From contig JAPWDM010000008.1 in assembly GCA_035578155.1 (NCBI GenBank), forward strand, positions 33,254,280 through 33,318,279: a stretch of DNA of 64,000 nt. Direction: 5' to 3'. Shown here in pieces: positions 35,847 to 46,304 of this stretch; the first letter of the stretch is position 1, and each line of letters begins with the position of its first letter. The stretch comes from Brachynemurus nebulosus (Eukaryota > Arthropoda > Insecta > Neuroptera > Myrmeleontidae). A program made the translations under genes and the position numbers. The notes under the pieces were generated by a model, which saw nothing but the letters and a program-made list of their open reading frames with translations, did not search any database and was not told where the DNA came from.

Positions 35847-36348
35847 TTATTTACTAAAATAATATGAATATTGATAAAAATAATTATTAAAATATACCTG
35901 TTTGCTAATTAAAAAAAAAATACTTATTACAGCAATTAAATAAAGGCAAAACAAAAACAAAAAAATTTGAAATTTGTCTTTTGACAAAACAATTCAAACT
36001 TAAAATTTGTCTGTTTATTATTTAAATTTTCAAATTTTATTATAAGGTTAAAAATTAAATTTTCGTTAATGCGCATTCCTGGGATTTGAAATACTTACTC
36101 TGAAGCAAGAATTTTAAAAATCAATTCAGTTGGGTTCAGAATTAGATCTAAATACTTGTTGGAACACACAATTTCAACTTGTGTGTAAACTGGAATTATA
36201 ATTCTGCCTAGTTGGAACAGTAAAGTCATCTGGGCGCATGCTCATTAAAACGAGAATTACTTTGAGTGTTTGTTGAAACATACCTTATAACGAATCTCTG
36301 CTGCTGTGCGGTGACTTATCTCTTACTACTTTATTTTCCGTCCGGCTT

Positions 36349-36359
36349 CATTAGTTATT
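36349..36359. repeat. Left target-site duplication of the LINE
   Basis: CATTAGTTATT, identical to 37,633-37,643 on the other side of the LINE insertion. Confidence 0.8.
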
Positions 36360-36552
36360 TATTTTTTTTTTAAATTAAAATTGGGGTACTGCTGCCGGTG
36401 GATGGCGCGGTCAGCAGCACCCGGCGGCATCGCCAACTAAGGGCATGCGCCGCCAAACACGATAAGGATAAAAAACATACACAAAACAGACAGGAACACA
36501 TAAATGCGATAGACAAGGGACAAAACATACACATAATAAAATCCATCGATGG

Positions 36553-37048
36553 GCCCTGCCATCCCAGGGCTTAAAAAGAGCGGACAGTCCTTGGTGACGG
36601 TACGATAAGTACGAGACAGAGCGTCCGGTCACCAAGGCCTGGAAGCCATCGCTGGGACTCCCTCCGAGGTGTAAAGGACCCCGGAGTGGAGAGAACCGAC
36701 TAGAAAACACAGTATCACAGACCGATATCACAGAGCAATATCACAGAAAAACTTATTACGTCACTGGGGAGCCACAGGCCCACCAGTGACGCAATAAGGA
36801 GTTAAAACAATACCGCTGTAGAGCCATAACAACAGGCCTACAGCGGCATGACAAAATATCACAGATAAAAAGAAACAAATGATGTACCACCTCGGGTGTA
36901 AAGAGCCCTCGGTGGTACATCGTTAAAAAACAATAACAAAAACAAAATAACACGTATAAATAACAACAGTACCACTAAGGGTGTAAAAGGTCCTTAGTGG
37001 CATAACGAGAGACTAAAAGTACCCTGGCAGACCAGCTGGAACAGGGTA
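36553..37048 (-). repeat. Row of stem-loops in the LINE 3' UTR
   Basis: Successive hairpins pair as follows: GCCCTG/CAGGGC (36,553-36,570); CCTTGGTGAC/GTCACCAAGG (36,589-36,637); CTCCG/CGGAG (36,662-36,686); CTTATTACGTCACTGG against CCAGTGACGCAATAAG (36,752-36,798); ACCGCTGTAG/CTACAGCGG (36,811-36,847); GATGTACCACC/GGTGGTACATC (36,881-36,921); CCACTAAGG/CCTTAGTGG (36,972-37,000); TACCCTG/CAGGGTA (37,020-37,048). The stems differ in sequence while pairing is kept. Loops fall into two kinds, one with GGTGTAAA and one with GAGCCA...AGGCC. Confidence 0.75.
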
Positions 37049-37175
37049 TCGTTAATAAATTAAGATACACACAAAATCGCGAAAACACATAAAATAAAAC
37101 GTTGCTGAAAATAAAATTTTAAAATATCGGGGGAGATAAAACGAGACGACTTGTAAAATCTGAGATGGTATGCCC

Positions 37176-37632
37176 CTAAAGTCTCTGAAGAAGATGCGAA
37201 TTTCGGAGAAATTCAAGCATCTTTCTTTCAGAGACTGCATCATAAGCTAAAGCTTCGGCTACACTACCTGGGAGCTGCAACCTCTGGCGCAATGGCTCAA
37301 AAGTTACACATTCCTCAACTATATGCCTCACTGGCTGATCCTCACCGGCGAGAAGATGACGATGTGTTAACGCCGTGTGGCCCAAGCGTAAACGTGTCAG
37401 GGCCACACTCTCTCGCCGGCTCAGATTTACAGGTTCCGGAGTTCTTCGGACCTCAGGTTTCACCTGTTTGAGCTTCGCCGTGAGGTTGTTCCACTCACGT
37501 TGCCATTTATGTTCGATCGCGGATCTAATGCACACTCTCAGATCCTCTGGGCGAATGGCAATGTCCTGTGGCTCACCGACTTCGGCTGCATGACGTGCTG
37601 CCTGGTCGGCGAGTTCATTGCCAGGTATCCCT
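37176..37632 (-). pseudogene. LINE ORF2, 3' part: RNase H end and C-terminal tail
   Basis: The minus frame begins at the truncation point with GNELADQAARHAAEVGEPQD, the RNase H motif GNExADxxA that carries a late active-site Asp. It continues with WQREWNNL, then VALTRLRLGHTALTHRHLL and HIVEECVTF, the tail found after RNase H in Jockey/I-group LINEs. There it usually contains a CxxC...H..C zinc motif. Here the CxxC cysteines appear lost (GEDQPVRHIVEEC). Endonuclease and reverse transcriptase are absent through 5' truncation. The frame is open to its stop at 37,176, so this copy is relatively young, but it cannot encode an active protein. Confidence 0.8.
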
Positions 37633-37643
37633 CATTAGTTATT
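37633..37643. repeat. Right target-site duplication of the LINE
   Basis: CATTAGTTATT, identical to 36,349-36,359. Confidence 0.8.
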
Positions 37644-37644
37644 A

Positions 37645-38940
37645 TTAATAGTTCTGTGAGCAATTTGGATTTTACGCCTTAAGATAAGTTGCTAGCTTGG
37701 TCTCTCGGTGTGAGCAGATTTAGTAGTCTGACTTCTCATTTGTGACCTGTTCAGCTAAGGTGGCCCTATCGCTGTCATAGCTCACAAAATAACTGAAGTT
37801 CGCAAGCCCCATCTTCAGTGTCAAGGATTCTACGCATGACGGTACAACAATGACCAAATTTAATAAAATTGTAATTTATGAAACTGGTAATCGTTATACC
37901 TATGTGATGTTATATGTGACCCATCCACACAAAATTATCCGAAATTTTATCTATATTAAAATTTTCAACAAATATACCTCCTGCAAACACGACTTCGTTA
38001 CAGTTTTATTAAATATGAATTTTAATCGAAATCGATGTCGACTGCTGTTTTTTATTCAACGTTGAAGGTTACTTAACTAAATTAAAAATTATCATATACA
38101 ATATCCTTCCCGGTCCCTGTCTTAAACAGGCACACATGACATTTCCTTTTTAATAAAACATTTGAATTATTCTGTTTAGAATATCATTTTTATTTTAAAG
38201 TAAACGAAGCAAAAAATTCACGGAGCATGATATGATTTTATAATTATGATTGTTTTGTAAGTACTTGTCATTTTTGTTCTTCATTTTTTTTTTTTAAATA
38301 TATACCCATAATACCATACCGTACACTCCTACCATTTTTTTTCGCTAGATATGTAATCTAAAAATTAATCTAGAAAGAAATTAAAAAATACGATAAAACG
38401 GGAAATGAATAAAAAAAATTATAGGTAGGTACATACTTATATTACAATAGAAATTGTTGTAATTAAAATAATTACCAGTGATAAAAATTTAAATAGTACT
38501 GTTACGTATGATGTAATGATAATATTGTGTATACCGTATGTTAGGAATTAAATGCAATATTGGAATTAATAAAATAGTACATTTAAAAGTTTTGTATATT
38601 TTAAATATTGCACTAAAGTAAGAGTTTTCTATGAACTAGGTAAACAGATCGACATATCTAACAGTAAATAAAACAACCTATTTACATTGCAAAACTAGCA
38701 CTTTTATTTAATTAACTGTATTATGACATGTTTCGATCCATTGCCAAATAACTTAAGTAGATAAAGTTTTCGTTTTTATTGTGTACAGGTGAGTCTTGAA
38801 AACTTTTATTAGTCACGAAGACTAAAAGTTTGTACCCTTATATATGTGATACACTAGCATTTGCTAGTGGTTTCCTCCACATAATGTTGCTTGAAATAAT
38901 AAAAAATAGTTGTATGTTATACACCAAAGAACAAAAATGT
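37645..38940. other. AT-rich stretch, nothing recognised
   Basis: No supported gene or element. Short AT-rich frames only. Confidence 0.35.
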
Positions 38941-38952
38941 GAGTTTTAATCC

Positions 38953-39860
38953 CGAATGTGAAGTTTGTTGCCAGAGGGCCCGTACAGGCCCGAGGGCAAC
39001 AAATCATACGAGGGATGAAGACAATACACTTTATTCCTTTGGTGTACCTATATACTATTTTTTGCAATTCCGGATAATTTAAAATTATAAAAATTAAAAA
39101 AAAAATTTTAAATGTCATTCAAATTGTATGTAATAATATTCCATCAAGTATACTTTGGACAAATCAATATGGAATTGTACAATACAATTGTTTGTCTTTA
39201 TCTACAAGTTTGAATTCATTTATTATTTTCGATTACCTAGCAACGCTATTTAATTTAAGCTAAGTTTCTGTAAATTGTGCTTGCTGATTCGTTTAAAAGC
39301 GGGAGCAAAATAATTTTTTAGTCCCTCGAGACTAAAAGTGACACTTTACTCTTTATTATGAGGGACTAAATCTTGTCTTTTAGTTCCGGAATTACAGAAC
39401 ATTATTTTTTGTAATTTCCAAACTAAAATACGTGCTTTTATATCCCTTCTAATAGGGAGTAAAGGGTTTTAGTTCCAAGGAACTGAAAATACTTTTGCTC
39501 CCACTTTTAAACCAATCAGTAAGCAGAGTTTATAGAACGTTATCAATCAACATAAACAAGCGAAATTTAATTTAAATGGCATTGCTAGGTAATGAGTTAT
39601 TTACTTATTTAACAAATTCTAACTTGTGGATAAAGACAAACAGGTACATTTTATTGTTCAGTTTGATTTATGTGTCCACAGTATACTTGATGTAATATTA
39701 TTTCGTACAATTTAAATGACATTTGAATAGTTTTCTTCTTATAACCCACAGGACTTATGTGTTCCCGGGACGTATTATTTGATCTCTTATTATTTAACCC
39801 CTCGTCTAAATTGTTGCCCTCAGGCCTTTACAAGTCCTTTGGTAACAAACTTGACACTCG
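38953..39860. mobile_element. Large imperfect foldback element
   Basis: CGAATGTGAAGTTTGTTGCC with GTACAGGCCCGAGGGCAACA at the left is mirrored by TTGTTGCCCTCAGGCC and GTAACAAACTTGACACTCG at the right. Pairing continues inward through TATACTTTGGACA/TGTCCACAGTATACTTGATG and ACCTAGCAACGC/GGCATTGCTAGGTAA. It reaches an inner pair, GGGAGCAAAATAATTTT against ATACTTTTGCTCCC (39,301-39,502). No transposase. The arms are diverged, indicating age. Confidence 0.65.
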
Positions 39861-39869
39861 AGAACACAC

Positions 39870-41580
39870 TGTGGTTCTTTGCATAGGCGGGATTTAATAT
39901 AAAACACCTCTTAAATTTTTAGAATTTCAAACCAGTTCAGGTCGACAGATGCTTGACTTAATTTCTGCATCCTCACTCCTTTTCTTCTACTATATCATTT
40001 TAATAAATCTTGTTCAAGTTTTTAATTTTTTATTCACACGAATATTGGAGGGACAATTGCCCCCCCCCCCAAATCCTGCCTATTGTCCTTTGGTATATCA
40101 TATACCTGCTGTTCTATTCAAATACTATTTTTCAAATAAAACTTTCTATGTATTTTGACTTCTTTTTCTAATACATTTTACGTACAATGTTGTAAGGGAG
40201 TTTTAACAATATGTAAAATCGGCATTATATTCATTTTGTTGAAATACAATGAAACAATATGGGTATAACAGAAAAATTAGAATACAATTTTTCTGCTGTT
40301 TGCACAATATTTTAATAATGTTGAAATGATTTCTTATATCCGATAACTTTTTTCTACATTATTCAAGGTAATATTCGATGAGAGGAAGTTTGATTATTTT
40401 TACATAATGCTTTTTTTTTGTTCGTGTAATGCGTTTCACGATATAAGGTTATGTTTGTTTAAATAAGGCTTGCCGTAGTAATGATAAAAGAAGCGGAAAT
40501 TAAATTTTTTTTAATAATCAATATTTAAAAAGACAAGATGATGCAAGGTATAAATTTTACTATTAATTTCAATTTTTTCATGTTTTTCGTGAATAAGGAC
40601 ATGATTTTTATTAATAAAATTTTAAATGAATAAAAACGTTTATCGTAGATTTTAAGATGGTAAATTGATGGCAAACGTAAAGGTCTGAGAAATGGAAGTT
40701 ATGGATAATTGCAACGAATGTTAAATCCTGGGAAAACCATGGTCACAATTACTGTCTTTTTATCGATTTATCTGTCCTACAACGTGGTGTATTGAGTTAG
40801 GAAATTTTTACTTGACGTTGTATCACGTAAATGATCGTAAAGGTGTTAGTCTTTAATTTGTTAGTTGTATGTTTATCTAAACGTTCTACTTTCTATATGA
40901 ATTAAAATTTACTGTCGCTTAAACTATTTCAAATTGGTCAGGCATGGGTAGACCATTTAATGTTATGATAGAAATGACGAATCCATAAGAATGTCATTGT
41001 TAAAACTGCCAAATCTCAAAAAAATGAAATCTTACATGTTATGCTATCTAACAGAATACAAGGATTATACAGAGCCGGGATTACGTATAGACACCACCCA
41101 AAAGCTTCCACATAGAGAAGGCGCCACATTTGAAAATAACATTGTTAATAGTATATTGTGCAATAAGTGCGGGAAATTGTCGATTGCCCACGAAAGCGAA
41201 GTTGAGCGCACGAACGTAGTGAGTGATTACTTTTTAAAATAATATTTATAAGCGTTCGTCTTTTTTTTCTGAATTAATGATCGTTTAAATTACTTTGTTG
41301 GTGGTTTCTATAGAAATAATTATGAAATAGGTATTTATTAAATGAAAAATTAAGAGGCGGCTTTGTGTGTTTTGATTAAATTTTGCGTGTTTTATTGTCA
41401 ATTTGCGTGTGAAAAGTTACTTTCCACACGCAAAAAAGTATGCGGGAAGAGTACAGTGGGCAAACAGCTATTTTGCGTACAGAAATGTGTTCGCCAAGTT
41501 AGTACTTCCCCCGCATGAGTAATAAAAAATAAATTAATTAATCACATCAACAAGTAGCGTCCCACAACTGAACGCGTTGA
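39870..41580. other. AT-rich stretch, one unrecognised small frame
   Basis: Contains a C11-type run near 40,061 and the small frame at 40,991-41,242 listed separately. Otherwise nothing was seen. Confidence 0.35.
40991..41242 (+). CDS. Unrecognised 83-codon frame (doubtful)
   Basis: An ATG-initiated frame that is less AT-biased than its surroundings. It has a single CNKCGK pair of cysteines near residue 57 and a mixed, protein-like composition (YLTEYKDYTEPGLRIDT). I do not recognise a family, and no second CxxC or histidine pair completes a zinc finger. It could be a fragment of a mobile-element protein or chance. Confidence 0.15.
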   Translation: MSLLKLPNLKKMKSYMLCYLTEYKDYTEPGLRIDTTQKLPHREGATFENNIVNSILCNKCGKLSIAHESEVERTNVVSDYFLK

Positions 41581-41585
41581 GAATA

Positions 41586-42527
41586 CGAGGTGTGTTCAAA
41601 AAGTAAGGTGACTTTTCAAATTTCTCGGGCTACGTACATTCGTTTTTCGATTTTTTTATTTTGTTGCGTTAATGCACTCGTCCCGAACATATGTTCACAG
41701 TTTCAGCTATATAGCATTCTTTGTTCATTTGTGAGTGGCATAAAGGTTAGAAGTGTTTGGTGTGCTCGGAGATTTTCTGCTGTCTAAAAAAATGGATCAA
41801 AAGGTTTGGCATCAAATTTTGTGTGAAAAATGGAATTAAGTGCTCCAAAATACTCGAAATGTTAACAGTGGTATACGGTGAGTCTACTCTGTGTAAAAAA
41901 AAAATGTTTATAAGTATTACAAGCTCTCCCAAGAAGGCCGAGAAGATGTCAATGACGAACCTCGCTCTGGACTCCCCAACACGTCAAGAACTGATGAAAA
42001 CGTTTAAAAAGTGAAGAAAATGGTATTGGGAAATTGCGGAATCACCATTAGAGAAACTGATGAGTATTAACTTGAAGTCATACACCGTTTGCGAGAAGCG
42101 ATACGAAAAAAAACGTCCGGAATTGTGGGAAAACAATTCATGGCTTTTTCATCACGATAAGCACTTGCTCACTTATCGTTTCTTGTGCGTGATTTTTTGC
42201 CCAAAAACAACACCATAATCATGCCTCAGCTACCATATTCACCGGATTTAGGCCCCCTGCGACTTTTTTCTGTTCCCAAAATTGAAGAAACCCATGAAAG
42301 GATGGAGATTTGCAACGATTAAGGAGATAAAAACTGCATCGCCGGAAGAGCTCAAGGCTATACCAAAAAGTGCATATCAGAAGTGCTTCGAGGATTAGAA
42401 AATGCGTTGGCACAAGTGTATTGTATCTTAGGGGGATTACTTTAAAGGGAACAAGATGAATATTGATAAATAAATAAAAGGTCTTTGATAAAAACATAAA
42501 GTCACCTTACTTTTTGAACACACCTCG
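41586..42527 (+). mobile_element. Deleted mariner element with TA duplication
   Basis: The inverted ends of about 30 bp begin CGAGGTGTGTTCAAAAAGTA on the left, and the right end is its complement. They are flanked by the TA target duplications 41,584-41,585 and 42,528-42,529. A broken transposase gene lies between. Typical mariners are about 1.3 kb; this copy is 942 bp, so internal sequence is missing. Confidence 0.9.
41790..42455 (+). pseudogene. Mariner transposase, degenerate
   Basis: Fragments in several frames show mariner landmarks in the right order. There is an initial MDQKVWHQ-like start near 41,791. The linker region SQEGREDVNDEPRSGLPNTS, followed by TDENV, lies near 41,920-42,005 (family pattern GRxxVxDxpRSGRPsTs). 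Part of the second catalytic region is left as LFHHDK where HHDNAPAH is expected. Near 42,220-42,300 is the third region, APCDFFLFPKLKKPMKG, holding the final Asp of the DD34D triad. The tail YQKCFED...RWHKCIVS follows. The segment with the first catalytic Asp is deleted, and stops and frameshifts are frequent. It cannot be active. Confidence 0.85.
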
Positions 42528-42539
42528 TATAATTTATAA

Positions 42540-43269
42540 CACAAACGGGTGAAATTGTAAAATGTTCCTGGATTTATTGTTCACTTACAACTTGGTCGAT
42601 TATATATTATATACCCTTTCAATAAATCAATCTTTTATTCTTTTCTAAAAATAAACTACAATTTTAAAATTTACGTGAGTGCAATAGTGAAAGAGATCAA
42701 GCCAAGAAAACGGAAATTATTTAAATTCATAAGTGATGAAGCATGGTTAAATTTAACTGAAATGGACCATACTTAAATTTTTTTTCATAAAAAGAAAAAT
42801 AAAAAATTAATTCCAGAAGTAGGTAACCTCCCACAGCTGAACGGTCTTTTTACATGTAACTTGATCGATTATATTATTTTTTTTTTAAATTTTGCGGTTT
42901 GAAGATTGAAAATACATGCTCAGCATCAGTCGTTTCGTCAAAATTTGTAAAAAATTCGTAAATTTTCTAAGAAGCCATACAGACAACATACAGACAACAC
43001 ACATACCAAAACCAATATCTACTTGAATGTTTGGGAATGGATCAAGTAGTAATAATAAAATCATGTTATAGGCATTTTATATAATTTCAAAGTTGTTGTG
43101 TATTGTCTAACAAGTCACTCTAAGTTATTGTGTATATCATGTGCATTAGGTTTACAATTTGATTGGATTGGGCACGCGCCACAATCGTGTTACGGTCTGT
43201 CATACCGATCTGTTCGGTTCTTAACAATAAATAAGACATAAATTTTTATAGTAATTTTTTCAATTTGTT
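42540..43269. other. AT-rich stretch flanking the large element
   Basis: No gene recognised. It ends with the CAAATT target duplication at 43,270-43,275. Confidence 0.35.
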
Positions 43270-43275
43270 CAAATT
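43270..43275. repeat. Left 6-bp target-site duplication of the large element
   Basis: CAAATT, identical to 52,935-52,940 and placed exactly outside the inverted ends AGTAG and CTACT. Confidence 0.75.
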
Positions 43276-43699
43276 AGTAGAATAGCTGAGCGGGTTCTAT
43301 GACACAGTAAAACCTCAATTATCCGGACTACTTTTTTGACCGTGTTAAGAACCGTGTAGTTTGGGGTCCTACTGTACCTAGTGTATGAATTGACCTTTGA
43401 CCTGGCACGTACATGTATTTAAAAATTGTTGTTGACATTTGACCCCACACTCGCTCATACTGTTGGCCTTGAAATTCGTAAGAGATGAGTCATTACCAGC
43501 AACCAAATTAATTTATGTTAACCCATTATGCGTCATCACAATTTACTTATAACAATTTGGTTTTGTGTTAACCCATTACCCGCCAGCACTGACGTAGTTT
43601 TTGAATGCAAACCTAACGCATGCGCAGACTGAATTTAAGTACACGACGCATGCGCAGACTGAATTTTAGGTTACAATTTGATAGATGGGGCACACTATC

Positions 43700-44165
43700 G
43701 CGTCTAAAATGTGGGGAATACCCTAACTCGGGGGTGGCCCCAAACTTTTGATACCGTACTGTACTTAAATTTTTGGTACACTGCCGTGTCAAAAGTGTGG
43801 ACCCCCCTGGTCAAAAAGGTATCCGATCACTTTTTGAAACGTACTGTACGTGCAAACCTTGGCCCCAACACGCGCTTGCCTTAAGTACGTCATCTTAAAC
43901 GAACTATCACGTCAAAAAATGTGGGGAATACCCTAACTCGGGGGTGGCCCCAAATTTTTGACGCCGTACTGTACTTAAATTTTTGGTACACTGCCGTGTC
44001 AAAAGTGCGGGCCCCCCTGATCAAAAAGGTATCCGATCACTTTTTGAAGCGTACTGTACGTGCAAACCTTGACCCCAACACGCGCTTGCCTTAATTGCGT
44101 CATTTTAAACGAAAGGTACATTACCAAGTCAAAGATGTGGGGAATACCCTAACCCACGGGGTGGC
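43700..44165 (+). repeat. Tandem ~210-bp subrepeats in the left arm
   Basis: GTGGGGAATACCCTAACTCG occurs at 43,711 and 43,921, and a diverged third copy (GTGGGGAATACCCTAACCCA) at 44,137. GGTACACTGCCGTGTCAAAA, CGTACTGTACGTGCAAACCT and CCCCAACACGCGCTTGCCTT recur between them. The right arm holds the mirror copy (52,040-52,505). Confidence 0.85.
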
Positions 44166-44199
44166 CGCTAAATTTTGTGGGGGCACTGTACCAAGCGCT

Positions 44200-45360
44200 A
44201 GATTTTAAAACCAGACTCCGGGGTCCAGATTTCTGACCGCTACTGTAATGCCGGAAATCGAGTGTTAACTGTACCGTATGGGGATTTTTGGTATATTTAA
44301 CCTTGGAAAATTCCAGGAATTTTTATCAGTTTTAAAATAAACAAACAACCAATAATTAAATGTTTATTTTAGCTGAATTATGATCATATGACTCATATAT
44401 GGAGTTCTTTTGGTATAAGAAAGATGACGTCATGGAATATTAATGAGTTAAAAAATTGTTTAGTAAAAAATATCACCCATTGTAGGCCTCAAGCAAAAAA
44501 TTATTTTTATCAGTTTTAATACTTTAACATTTAACTTACAGTGACCAATTTTTTAGTTAACTAACAAAAGTTCTTGAAATTTTAACAAGTTACAAAAAAT
44601 ATTACTTCTTATGGTGCACAACACTTTTGAATTTGACTGTAGCACAAAACTGTTTCTATATCAAACGAAAATTATCTGAAATAATTCAGTATGTATATAT
44701 GTATAGACTCTGTATATTAAAAATATTTTATGTATACACTCTGTATATTGAGAATAAGAAAGAAAATTTGTATATAATTTTAATTTTTATGAATACTAGT
44801 AAACGAATTGTATAGCCATTTATGAATAAGTATTAAAACTAATTATAAAATAATTTATAAATATTGCAAAAAATTTGTTTAATCAGCAAAATCAATGTAT
44901 ATCATTTTAATACTGATACATATTTATATTAGGGTATAATAGTATTGTATTTAAATTACTATAAACACGTCGCTTAATATAAAAATGATAACAGCATTGA
45001 GTTTTACTAAATTTTTAAATCTGTAAAATCAAATTTTTATAGACTAGAACATTTTGAATTTGCTACTTTATCATTAACATACATATAATATCATGTATAT
45101 ATAACGGGTGTATATTTAGTATTTTTAATAAATATTTTAGTATACAGGGTGTATCATGAAATATGCTTTTCAATTAGAACAATAAATTTCATAAGATTTT
45201 TGTTAATACTCTTATAGGTTAACGAAAGAAACTTTTTGCTGTAAAAAATAGGGGAATTCAGGGTAATAATTAAATAAAACGCACATATTTTTCTTTTTTT
45301 TAAGTTTTATTTATAGAATATGAATACAAAAAATTAAATTGCTTAAATCTATATATTACT
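44200..45360. other. AT-rich non-coding spacer of the left arm
   Basis: Mirrored at 50,690-51,990 in the right arm. A 62-codon frame (44,627-44,815 plus, and 51,228-51,416 minus) is open in both arms but is explained by arm identity and has AT-rich composition. It is not called a gene. Confidence 0.4.
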
Positions 45361-45366
45361 AAAAAT

Positions 45367-45833
45367 CTATTTATTTTACATATTAAAATTTTTTAAAAGA
45401 ATACAGTTTTCTAATGAACAAATTTTATCTGAATGGATCATACAGCGTCTTGAATAATATTCATCTCGCAGATTGGAAATCTTCGGTACATCAAATATTT
45501 CTTCCAAATTCAAAATCCACGGCTGGTTTTCGGTACCATCAAACAAATTTGAAATCCATTTCTTCTTTTCACCGCCCTTGAAACTTCTTTAATATAGGTT
45601 TCAATATGGAATGAAGTTTTTTGTACGGAATAAATCCATATGACCAAGGTATCCCATGCCAATTTCGGCAAAGCCAACGTGCAGCAACCCGTTCATATTT
45701 CTTCGGCAACTCGTTGAAATCAAACGGTGCATCGAATATAAGATGTAGTATTTCATCCGAATTTTCCGCAACGATACCAACTTCTTTAAAATAAAAAAGC
45801 TCCTTGATAGCCTTGTATATCAAGAAACGCCAT
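45367..45833 (-). pseudogene. Outward gene B, left copy (KGxEK family), broken
   Basis: The start codon at 45,831-45,833 is intact and leads into LDIQGYQ. The frame then breaks at a T6 run just downstream. The main body follows in the next frame, with HLIFDAPFDFNELPKKYE and the HGIPWSYG...IPYKK block. A deletion of about 14 bp near 45,583 removes the residues before the KGGEKKKW motif and shifts the frame again. The C-terminal region survives only as sequence. From memory, proteins with DxQG, HGxxW..G and VKGxEK motifs are frequent in insect genomes beside virus-like mobile elements. Their biochemical role is not known to me; an RNase H-like nuclease fold is a guess. A TATA/initiator pair lies upstream. 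Confidence 0.6.
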
Positions 45834-45851
45834 TTTTTATCGCCGCCGTAG

Positions 45852-45889
45852 AACTGAATTTACTCACACAATCCACAACTTTATATAAA
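45852..45889 (-). promoter_or_regulatory. Core promoter of left gene B
   Basis: On the minus strand TATATAAAG is followed about 31 bases later by TCAGTT, the insect initiator consensus. About 20 bases further is the gene start. This mirrors 50,093-50,127. Confidence 0.6.
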
Positions 45890-45995
45890 ATAATTAAAAT
45901 TGGTGAGGATAGTTAATTTGTGGGATGTATCCGAAAATGGACACTACTAATAGCTATTGCTAGTTAACCATCAAATTACAAACTGTTAATAATAT

Positions 45996-46172
45996 TTAGC
46001 ACATTACTGAGTACCATGTTCTTTTCACTTTAAGACCTAGTGATTTAAGGAATGCTAAATTTTCGGGTGAAATGTGTTGTCGCTTAAAAGTTTTACGTTT
46101 AATGATCTTAGGTTTCGAAAGTCCTTTGCTAGGTTGTTTAGCGTTGGACTGCTCTGAATTGTAAATTATCAT
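45996..46172 (-). CDS. Outward gene A, left copy: 58-residue basic protein
   Basis: ATG at 46,170-46,172, stop at 45,996-45,998, 58 residues. It differs from the right-arm copy only at positions such as SNAK for STTR. Composition is strongly basic (KPKIIKRKTFKRQ), followed by HISPENLAFLKSLGLKVKR. No cysteine motif, signal peptide or membrane segment is seen. The frame is open in both arms while neighbouring genes are broken, which hints at retained function or short target size. From memory, small basic proteins with an xPENxxFLxSLGL end occur in insect Polinton-like elements; no role is assigned. A TATAAA lies upstream on the minus strand near 46,282-46,287. Confidence 0.6.
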   Translation of the reverse strand: MIIYNSEQSNAKQPSKGLSKPKIIKRKTFKRQHISPENLAFLKSLGLKVKRTWYSVMC

Positions 46173-46251
46173 GGTTCGAAATGCAATTGTTTTACCACGA
46201 AATTGTTTTTTTCAGCGAAAGTGATGTTAACTCTTTGACAACCACCGGTAA

Positions 46252-46287
46252 ATTGACAATATTTTGTGTAAGTTTAACTAATTTATA
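46252..46287 (-). promoter_or_regulatory. Probable core promoter of left gene A
   Basis: TATAAA on the minus strand (46,282-46,287), followed about 32 bases later by TCAATT. The same arrangement is mirrored in the right arm at 49,696-49,731. Confidence 0.45.
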
Positions 46288-46304
46288 CCCTTTAACCATG
46301 ATAA

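Larger units (their letters stand above)
36360..37632 (-). mobile_element. 5'-truncated non-LTR retrotransposon (RNase H-bearing LINE)
   Basis: Flanked by an exact 11-bp duplication, CATTAGTTATT. On the plus strand the element starts with a T run (36,361-36,371), which is the poly(A) tail of a minus-strand insertion. It ends abruptly inside coding sequence at 37,632, the classic pattern of target-primed reverse transcription with 5' truncation. The coding part is the end of the RNase H domain and the C-terminal tail of ORF2. The 3' UTR (36,375-37,170) is markedly richer in GC than its surroundings and holds a series of hairpins. Confidence 0.85.

Noticed and set aside
36411..36953. Two minus-strand frames (106 and 65 codons) in the LINE
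   Set aside because: They lie in the 3' UTR, over the hairpin row, downstream of the ORF2 stop, with no recognisable domains.
43300..43390. A Tigger-like end (CAGTAAAACCTCAATTATCC) just inside the large element, as its true terminus
   Set aside because: The perfect inverted match extends 27 bp further out to AGTAG, and the CAAATT duplication abuts that outer end, so the outer boundary is favoured. A small Tigger-derived piece inside the arms remains possible.
44627..44815. 62-codon frame conserved at 51,228-51,416
   Set aside because: Conservation is simply arm identity. The sequence is AT-rich with repeated TATAGACTCTGTATAT words and no protein-like features.
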